Source of the DNA: an uncultured Ezakiella sp.
GTDB lineage: Bacteria; Bacillota; Clostridia; Tissierellales; Peptoniphilaceae
Reading direction: 5' to 3'
DNA: 18,844 nt
Assembly: GCA_947293975.1 (NCBI GenBank)
Contig: CAMYPV010000022.1
Coordinates: 1-18,844 of the forward strand
Below, piece by piece: positions 13,945 through 18,844 of this stretch. The number at the start of each line of letters is the position of its first letter. The first letter of the stretch is position 1. Below the pieces are notes generated by a model. The model ran no database searches. It was not told the origin of the DNA and worked only from the letters and a program-made list of their open reading frames with translations. The position numbers and the translations under genes are program-made.

Positions 13945-15604
13945 ACGTAGCGGATTAAAAATAATGTTAAAACTAATCGGGCTTGTAAAACCCCTGTTTC
14001 ACATAATGGCGATTGCGATAATCTTCGGTGTGCTAGGATTTTTGTGCGCGATTTTTATATCGATACTCTCATCGGCTGCGGTTTTAAAAATAGCGGGACA
14101 TTCTGAAATTCTTTTCGGCAATATCTCAATCGAAAAATTGATCACAATTATAATTCTAATTGCGATTTTGCGTGGATTTTTGCACTATATAGAACAGTAT
14201 TCGAACCATTTTATTGCGTTTAAACTGCTTGCAATCATCAGACACAAAGTGTTTCGAGCGCTTAGAAAACTTGCGCCTGCAAAGCTCGAGTCAAGAGACA
14301 AGGGCAATTTGATTTCGGTCATCACGTCCGATATTGAACTCTTGGAAGTTTTTTATGCACACACGATTTCGCCGATTGTAATTGCATTTATCACATCACT
14401 TATAATGATAATATTCATTGCAAAGTACAGCGTGTATGCGGCGATTTTTGCGGCGGCTGTGTACTTTACAATTGGATTTATAATTCCTATGATAAATGGC
14501 AAACGCGGCAAGAAAATCGGAATGGATTACAGAAACAGCTTTGGAGATTTAAACAGCTTCGTGCTTGAATCTCTAAGAGGGCTTGACGAGATAAATGGCT
14601 TCAATTACAACGACAAGCGAAATGAAATACTGAACAAAAAAACGGACGAGCTGTCTGTAAAGCAAAAGAAATTGTCAAATATTATGTCAAAAGAACGCGT
14701 CAGCACATCTGTTGCGATTTTGGTTTCGTCAATGGGAATGCTACTCTTGATGGCGACATTATACAAAAATGGCGTCGTAAACCTAGAGTCTGTAATCATA
14801 CCGACATTTGCACTCATGGGTTCGTTTGGACCGGTTGTGGCGCTTTCGAGCTTGTCGAACAATCTAAACCAAACGCTTGCAAGTGGCGAGCGCGTGCTTT
14901 CACTCTTGGAAGAAAAGCCAATCATAGAGGAAATTGCCGACAACGAGAACCGCAACCTCGAGTTTGAAGGCATCACGCTTGATAATATTTCATTTAAATA
15001 CGACGATGAAAAAATCATCGACGATATGACATTTGCAATTAAAAAGGGCGACACAGTTGGCATTTACGGAAGAAGTGGCTCAGGCAAGTCGACACTCTTA
15101 AAGCTCATAATGAGATTTTGGGACATAGATGGCGGCGAGTTAAAAATCTCCGACGTTAACATTGACGAGATACCAACAAGCACGCTTCGAGACCTCGAGA
15201 GCTATGTAACGCAAGAGACTCATATATTTCAAGGCAGCATCAAGGACAATATTAAAATCTCAAAGCTAGATGCAACTGACGAAGAGATTGTCGAGGCCGC
15301 AAAAAAAGCAGCGGTGCATGATTTTATCTCAAGCCTTCCAAATGGATACGATGCAAAAGTCTCTGAGCTTGGTGAGAGCCTGTCGGGTGGCGAAAAACAA
15401 CGCATAGGCATTGCGAGAGCGTTTTTGCATAACTCATCGGTGATACTTCTTGACGAACCAACAAGCAATCTCGACTCGCTAAACGAAGGGATAATTTTAA
15501 AATCTCTCAAAGAATTTAGAGATCAAAAGACGATAATAATTGTGTCGCATCGTAAATCGACACTTGGCATTGCAAATAAAATTCTAGAAGTAAGTAGAGA
15601 TTAA
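13937..15604 (+). CDS. cydC: CydC-like ABC exporter subunit
   Basis: The 555-residue partner of the CydD-like subunit, expected to form a heterodimeric exporter with it. The CydC-typical membrane segment is RGFLHYIEQYSNHFIAFKLL, followed by ALRKLAPAKLESRDKGNLIS. The ATPase has Walker A GRSGSGKS (378-385), Q-loop Gln426 (YVTQETHIF), signature SLSGGEKQR (481-489), Walker B ILLDEP with D506-E507, and His538. I chose the ATG at 13937 (GGGAG nine bases upstream, 8-nt overlap with cydD) over the in-frame ATG at 13913, which lies inside cydD without a ribosome binding site. The protein ends at HRKSTLGIANKILEVSRD, about 25-30 residues sooner than usual, without the customary GxHxEL tail. The frame stays open for 45 codons beyond the TAA. 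Confidence 0.8.
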   Translation: MNRRSGLKIMLKLIGLVKPLFHIMAIAIIFGVLGFLCAIFISILSSAAVLKIAGHSEILFGNISIEKLITIIILIAILRGFLHYIEQYSNHFIAFKLLAIIRHKVFRALRKLAPAKLESRDKGNLISVITSDIELLEVFYAHTISPIVIAFITSLIMIIFIAKYSVYAAIFAAAVYFTIGFIIPMINGKRGKKIGMDYRNSFGDLNSFVLESLRGLDEINGFNYNDKRNEILNKKTDELSVKQKKLSNIMSKERVSTSVAILVSSMGMLLLMATLYKNGVVNLESVIIPTFALMGSFGPVVALSSLSNNLNQTLASGERVLSLLEEKPIIEEIADNENRNLEFEGITLDNISFKYDDEKIIDDMTFAIKKGDTVGIYGRSGSGKSTLLKLIMRFWDIDGGELKISDVNIDEIPTSTLRDLESYVTQETHIFQGSIKDNIKISKLDATDEEIVEAAKKAAVHDFISSLPNGYDAKVSELGESLSGGEKQRIGIARAFLHNSSVILLDEPTSNLDSLNEGIILKSLKEFRDQKTIIIVSHRKSTLGIANKILEVSRD

Positions 15605-15742
15605 TCAATAAGTCTCGTGGACTTTTTAAAACTTGCAAAAAATAAAGCCGAGGAGTATAATAAATGTGCAATTAAAAATAAATTTAAGCTCATACGGTTT
15701 GGGGGAGAATTTTATAAAATTGTGCTGGCAGCGTCTAGCTGA
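15605..15742 (+). pseudogene. Open stretch in the cydC frame after its stop; possible gene remnant
   Basis: Directly after the cydC TAA, the same frame reads 45 further codons before TGA. The peptide looks protein-like (SLVDFLKLAKNKAEEYNKC, then KFKLIRFGGEFYKIVLAASS). From a GTG at 15617 it starts MDFLKLAKN, reminiscent of nitroreductase amino ends (FLxLAKxR), but no ribosome binding site precedes it and the resemblance stops there. A weak hairpin (15610-15624) with five T overlaps its start and may terminate cydC. It could be a decayed gene, a lost cydC tail or coincidence. Confidence 0.2.
15610..15627 (+). terminator. Weak terminator after the CydC-like gene
   Basis: AAGTC and GACTT (15610-15614, 15620-15624) form a 5-bp stem around TCGTG, followed by a T-run to 15627. 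It is short, so part of the transcription may continue toward the MATE gene. Confidence 0.4.
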
Positions 15743-15781
15743 TTTTAAAGAAAATTTTTAATTTGATATGTAAAATTTTTA

Positions 15782-15818
15782 GGAGTCTCCAAGATTTTTG
15801 GTGACTCCATTATTTTTT
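15782..15818 (+). terminator. Hairpin with T-run in the MATE upstream region
   Basis: GGAGTC and GACTCC (15782-15787, 15803-15808), extended across a T-T mismatch by CCAA/TTGG around GATTT, are followed by ATTATTTTTT. It is a convincing intrinsic terminator, either the main end of the ygbA-cydDC transcript or an attenuator in a MATE leader. No gene ends just before it. Confidence 0.7.
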
Positions 15819-15833
15819 GGGAGGTAAATTTAA

Positions 15834-15908
15834 ATGTCTGCGTGGTCGATGAGGTCTCATCGTTTGTGGGGGACTGAGCGATTCATATATATGCTATACA
15901 CCTTTTGA
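15834..15908 (+). CDS. Possible 24-residue leader peptide ahead of the MATE gene
   Basis: An ATG at 15834, nine bases after GGGAGG, opens a 24-codon frame reading MSAWSMRSHRLWGTERFIYM and then LYTF. Its TGA (15906-15908) touches a short hairpin with a T-run (15907-15929), the geometry of a leader peptide controlling an attenuator. The nucleotide sequence also folds (CGATGA/TCATCG at 15847-15862, tetraloop GGTC), so the region may instead be a structured RNA whose AUG is incidental. There is no recognisable homologue. Confidence 0.25.
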   Translation: MSAWSMRSHRLWGTERFIYMLYTF

Positions 15909-15929
15909 GTTTTAGACTCGTAATTTTTT
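15907..15929 (+). promoter_or_regulatory. Short hairpin and T-run before the MATE gene (possible attenuator)
   Basis: GAGT/ACTC (15907-15910, 15916-15919) with loop TTTAG is followed by TAATTTTTT. The stem is weak alone. Its right arm with the adjacent loop bases, AGACTC (15914-15919), is the exact complement of GAGTCT (15783-15788) in the upstream terminator, so the two structures could exclude each other. Confidence 0.3.
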
Positions 15930-15967
15930 GATGTAGTAATTTAGGCAATTAAAAAGAAAGGTGTATT

Positions 15968-17281
15968 ATGAAAAGATTTTTTAAATTTACAATTCCATCA
16001 ATCATGTCGATGTGGGCGTACGCGCTCTACACAATGGTTGACGGATTTTTCGTGGCAAATTATGTTGGCGAAGTTCAGTTTGCGGCAGTTAATTTGTCGA
16101 TGCCAATTGTGACGAGTTTCTTTGCAATTGGAATGTTATTAAGTGTTGGAGCTCAGGCAAGAGTCGGTTACAATCTTGGCCTTGGCAATCGAGATAAGGC
16201 GAATAAAATTTTTACAACAGCGTTTGTAACGCTGGTCGGTGTGGGGATTATATTTTCAATAATTTTGATGCTGTTTTTGGATAAAATACTCTACATCTTA
16301 GGTGCAGACAACATGACCTATCAGTACGCAAAAGAGTACCTGAGTGTAATTGTGCCGTTTGGATTATTTTTTATGACAACGTATCAATTTGAAACGCTTG
16401 TTAAAGTTGACGGATTTCCGATTGTAACAGCTATATCGGTATTCGTGGCAGCAATTACAAATATACTCTTGGACTATGTGTTCATAGTGCCATTAAAAAT
16501 GGGTGTCTATGGAGCAGCACTTGCAACGGGCATTGCGCAACTTGTAAGCACGATTATGCTCTTAACACATTTTTTACGTAAAAAAGGCAGACTAAAATTT
16601 TCAAAGACTGTAGATTTTTCGTATCTCAAAAGAATTATACCGCTTGGCGTTGGCGAGGCGGTAAACGAAGTTGCAATCGGCTACACAGTATTTTTGTTTA
16701 ACACAACGCTCTTAAAAATGATTGGACCCGACGGATTAATAATCTATGCGGTCATATCTTATATATCGATATTTGCACAAGTCACAATGGCAGGGATTGC
16801 CCAAGGATTGGCGCCAATTTTTAGCGTGGACTATGGCAGGAAAGATTATAAAAGCATATCACGGACAATATTGGCAGGATTTTCGTTTATATTTATAATC
16901 AGCATAATATTTAAAATCATCGGCACATTTTTCTCGGAGCCAATTGTAAAATTATTTTTGGAAGAAGGCTCAAGCGTAAAGTACAAGACAATGGAAGCGC
17001 TTGGAATGTATGCGACGTCGTATTTATTTGTGGGCATAAATGTAATGCTCGTAACGCTATTTGCAAGCCTTGGCAAAAGCAAATGTGCAATATCAGTGTC
17101 GTTGATGCGCACGCCGATATTTATCACAATAGTAATGTGGATATACGAAAACTTTATCGGCGGAAAATTCATCTGGAATGTAATAACAATTTCAGAAGGA
17201 ATCACATCAATAATAGGAATAATATTACTTTACAATGTCATTTTAAAATTATTAAGAGTAAAAAGAGAAAAAATTGCGTAA
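15968..17281 (+). CDS. MATE family efflux transporter
   Basis: A 437-residue membrane protein of the multidrug and toxic compound extrusion family, with the DinF-like Firmicutes amino end FKFTIPSIMSMWAYALYTMV, then DGFFVANYVGEVQFAAVNLS (25-44). The second half repeats the fold from about residue 220 (IIPLGVGEAVNEVAIGYTVF). Twelve hydrophobic helices fit, and the length is normal. Members exchange Na+ or H+ for cationic drugs or metabolites; the substrate is not predictable. The ATG at 15968 has GAAAGGTG at good spacing. The preceding 363 nt hold two hairpins and a mini-ORF, suggesting regulation in the leader. No terminator separates it from ccdA, 39 nt downstream. Confidence 0.92.
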   Translation: MKRFFKFTIPSIMSMWAYALYTMVDGFFVANYVGEVQFAAVNLSMPIVTSFFAIGMLLSVGAQARVGYNLGLGNRDKANKIFTTAFVTLVGVGIIFSIILMLFLDKILYILGADNMTYQYAKEYLSVIVPFGLFFMTTYQFETLVKVDGFPIVTAISVFVAAITNILLDYVFIVPLKMGVYGAALATGIAQLVSTIMLLTHFLRKKGRLKFSKTVDFSYLKRIIPLGVGEAVNEVAIGYTVFLFNTTLLKMIGPDGLIIYAVISYISIFAQVTMAGIAQGLAPIFSVDYGRKDYKSISRTILAGFSFIFIISIIFKIIGTFFSEPIVKLFLEEGSSVKYKTMEALGMYATSYLFVGINVMLVTLFASLGKSKCAISVSLMRTPIFITIVMWIYENFIGGKFIWNVITISEGITSIIGIILLYNVILKLLRVKREKIA

Positions 17282-17302
17282 ATTAAAATTAATGGGTATA
17301 AT
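17274..17302 (+). promoter_or_regulatory. Possible promoter of ccdA and the thioredoxin lipoprotein
   Basis: TTGCGT (17274-17279) at the very end of the MATE gene, a 17-nt spacer and TATAAT (17297-17302) would start transcription near 17309, leaving a leader of only about 12 nt that just contains GAGGAGG (17310-17316). The spacing is ideal but the leader unusually short, so readthrough from the MATE gene may dominate. Confidence 0.4.
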
Positions 17303-17320
17303 AATTTTTGAGGAGGCATT

Positions 17321-17992
17321 ATGGAACTAGATTTTATAAGCGTATTTTTTGCAGGATTTGCATCATTCATCACACCCTGCGTACTACCGATGATACCAGT
17401 GTATCTGATGTATTTGACAGGTGCGATGGACGTTGAATCCATACAAGAAGATTGGAAGAAAACATTAAGCCGCAGCCTTGCATTTGTCCTTGGCTTTACG
17501 ATTGTATTCGTACTTATGGGACTAACTGCAACCGCATTTGGAAGATTGCTATTTAGAAACAGAGAAATAATGAGAAAAGTCGGATCGATACTCATCATAT
17601 TCTTTGGACTTGCAATGCTAGGCGTAATAAGATTGCCACAATTTGGCGAAGGCAGACGCATGAAAGACGCAAGCGGATTCATCTCAAGCGTTTTAATGGG
17701 AATGGCATTTTCAATCGGATGGAGCCCATGCTTAGGACCAGTATTAGGCGCAGTGCTTGCCTATGCATCAAACCAACAAACCATGCTAAGAGGAGCATTA
17801 CTATTACTTGCATACTCAGTTGGACTTGCAGTACCATTTGTACTATCAGGATTTTTTGCAGGCAAAATCATGAATTGGATCAACAAATTCTCAAATGTAA
17901 TCAAATTTATACCAAAAATTGCAGGCGTATTATTGATAATTTTTGGCGGATTGATGTTTTTTGATAAACTCGCATTCCTGTCAAATTTATAA
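17321..17992 (+). CDS. ccdA: CcdA/DsbD-type transmembrane electron transporter
   Basis: A 223-residue six-helix membrane protein of the CcdA family, which passes reducing equivalents from cytoplasmic thioredoxin to thiol-disulfide proteins outside the membrane. The two redox cysteines are in the expected places: Cys20 in ASFITPCVLPMIPVYL and Cys137 in IGWSPCLGPVLGAVLAYAS, each followed by the conserved Pro-containing turn. GAGGAGG lies just upstream of the ATG at 17321. The next gene, 24 nt on, encodes an exported thioredoxin-fold lipoprotein, the natural partner. No cytochrome c gene is seen, so a role like the pneumococcal CcdA-Etrx pairs (supporting extracellular methionine sulfoxide reductase) fits better than cytochrome c maturation. 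Confidence 0.93.
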   Translation: MELDFISVFFAGFASFITPCVLPMIPVYLMYLTGAMDVESIQEDWKKTLSRSLAFVLGFTIVFVLMGLTATAFGRLLFRNREIMRKVGSILIIFFGLAMLGVIRLPQFGEGRRMKDASGFISSVLMGMAFSIGWSPCLGPVLGAVLAYASNQQTMLRGALLLLAYSVGLAVPFVLSGFFAGKIMNWINKFSNVIKFIPKIAGVLLIIFGGLMFFDKLAFLSNL

Positions 17993-18016
17993 AATAAAAC
18001 AAAAAAGGAGAACAAT

Positions 18017-18799
18017 ATGAAACAACTAAAAAGATATTTATTGGCAGCCTTTATTGCAGCATCATTAGTATTCACAGCATGCAACAAAGACACAGCAAAA
18101 CCAGCTGAAGAAACAAAAGTCGAAGAAAAAGCAGATCAAGCAAAGACAGACGAAAAGACAGACGAAAAGAAAGACGAAAAAGCTGACAAAAAAGAAGAAA
18201 AAACCGAAGAAGAAAAGAAAAAAGAAGAAGAGGAACGCATGGCAAAACGCACACAATACATCGAAGCCACAAAAAATGCGTACTCAGAAGAATACACAGA
18301 GCTAGAACATGGCGACAACCCAGAAGTTGGACAAGCATCAGTTGACTTCACAGTCAAAACCGTAGACGGCAGCGACCAAGAAGTAAAACTAGACCAAATC
18401 CTAGCATCAGGCGAATTAGTCCATCTCAATTTCTTCACAACAAACTGCAGATTTTGCGTAGGCGAAATGCCAGACCTAGTAGAAGAAAACGCACGTGACG
18501 ACGTAAAAGTAGTAGCAATCGGCGTAGGCGAAAAACCAATCACACTAAAAAGATTCGCCGAAGGCCAACAACTAAACCTACCAATATTCTCTGACGAATC
18601 AAGAGAAGCAGGAAACGGATACCTAGTAAGCGGCGTCCCAGTACACTATTACATCAAAGACGGCAAAATCGTCGGCAAAATGAACGGCGCATGGAACAAA
18701 GCCGTACTAAACTACGTAGTAGACGAATTAAACGCAGGCAACCCAATGCCAGACGAAGCAAAATTACAAGAAGTCTACGAACAAGGCGAAGCAAAATAA
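18017..18799 (+). CDS. Thioredoxin-fold lipoprotein (TlpA/Etrx-like)
   Basis: A 260-residue exported lipoprotein. MKQLKRYLLAAFIAASLVFT and then AC form a signal peptide with a lipobox (FTAC, lipid-anchored Cys22). Residues 25-78 are a low-complexity Lys/Glu/Asp linker with near repeats of KTDEK and EEKKKEE. A TlpA/ResA-like thioredoxin domain follows (about 104-238): redox site NFFTTNCRFCVGEMP with Cys144 and Cys147, and the cis-Pro loop SGVPVHYYIKDGK (Pro208). The active site is atypical, since most TlpA/ResA proteins have WCxPC whereas here Asn precedes CRFC. Its partner is CcdA, encoded 24 nt upstream, which should keep it reduced. A good AAAGGAG precedes the ATG at 18017. Codon use is biased to A- and C-ending triplets (Leu CTA, Val GTA), unlike the pepC genes. 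Confidence 0.9.
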   Translation: MKQLKRYLLAAFIAASLVFTACNKDTAKPAEETKVEEKADQAKTDEKTDEKKDEKADKKEEKTEEEKKKEEEERMAKRTQYIEATKNAYSEEYTELEHGDNPEVGQASVDFTVKTVDGSDQEVKLDQILASGELVHLNFFTTNCRFCVGEMPDLVEENARDDVKVVAIGVGEKPITLKRFAEGQQLNLPIFSDESREAGNGYLVSGVPVHYYIKDGKIVGKMNGAWNKAVLNYVVDELNAGNPMPDEAKLQEVYEQGEAK

Positions 18800-18844
18800 A
18801 ACACCAAAAATATATACTAACAAAAAAGATGATGCCCACGTATT

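Noticed and set aside
14605..15063. 152-codon open frame on the - strand
   Set aside because: It lies antisense inside the CydC-like gene, has a Ser/Phe-rich composition typical of a mirrored coding frame, and has no ribosome binding site or recognisable domain.
15605..15967. T-box or known riboswitch upstream of the MATE gene
   Set aside because: No T-box sequence (AGGGTGGNACCGCG) and no core of the purine, guanidine, c-di-GMP, fluoride or Mn classes could be found. Only unclassified hairpins remain.
17230..17682. 150-codon - strand frame spanning the MATE/ccdA junction
   Set aside because: It is antisense to two well-supported genes and has no family resemblance or start signal.
18065..18543. 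Overlapping - strand frames rich in Phe/Ser/Leu opposite the lipoprotein gene
   Set aside because: They are the complement of the Lys/Glu-rich linker (GAA/AAA read as TTC/TTT) and do not look like genes.
18800..18844. Gene or terminator at the right edge
   Set aside because: Only 45 nt of A-rich sequence is available, with no complete hairpin or start codon with a ribosome binding site.

Overview
The window is AT-rich, gene-dense DNA with strong AGGAGG-type ribosome binding sites, TTGnnn/TATAAT promoters and compact intrinsic terminators. This points to a low-GC Gram-positive anaerobe. The gene set (an AGCS Na+/amino-acid symporter, tandem PepC peptidases, YitT, a CydDC-like exporter, and CcdA with a lipoprotein thioredoxin) would suit the Tissierellia/Peptoniphilaceae or a related Clostridia group, but the genus is inference. 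No tRNA, rRNA, CRISPR array, transposase or phage gene is visible.

Layout. 1-881 (+): 3' part of an AAA ATPase/DUF4143 gene, facing a bidirectional terminator at 898-923. 5314-921 (-): a tight five-gene run in transcription order ung, alpha/beta hydrolase, yitT, zinc-dependent phospholipase-C-like protein, UMF1-type MFS transporter; the genes overlap or are separated by at most 36 nt. 6795-5437 (-): an AGCS sodium/alanine symporter with its own promoter and terminator. 8825-7080 (-): a single-chain ABC exporter, ending in a 13-bp perfect hairpin from which a 64-codon CxxC/CxxC-plus-membrane-helix ORF would start. A divergent promoter region (8826-9009) then separates it from two tandem bleomycin-hydrolase/PepC-type cysteine peptidases (9010-11673, +).

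Next on the + strand is a three-gene unit: a YgbA/nitrous-oxide-stimulated-promoter family Cys-rich protein followed by CydD-like and CydC-like ABC half-transporters (11848-15604). A 363-bp region with no established gene follows (15605-15967). It holds a readable but stop-separated extension of the cydC frame, two terminator-like hairpins and a 24-codon mini-ORF with a good ribosome binding site. It leads into a MATE efflux pump (15968-17281). The window ends with ccdA and a thioredoxin-fold lipoprotein (17321-18799), a pair that carries electrons across the membrane to extracytoplasmic thiols.

Themes. Much of the right half concerns thiol/redox and nitrosative physiology (YgbA, CydDC, CcdA/lipo-thioredoxin), while the middle concerns peptide and amino-acid use (PepC pair, AGCS symporter). 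No wholly new system is demonstrated. The observations most worth checking are the ygbA-cydDC linkage, the PepC copy lacking the C-terminal arm, the structured MATE leader with a mini-ORF, the Fur-like dyad at the pepC start site, and the zinc-ribbon/TM small ORF that begins inside a terminator hairpin.
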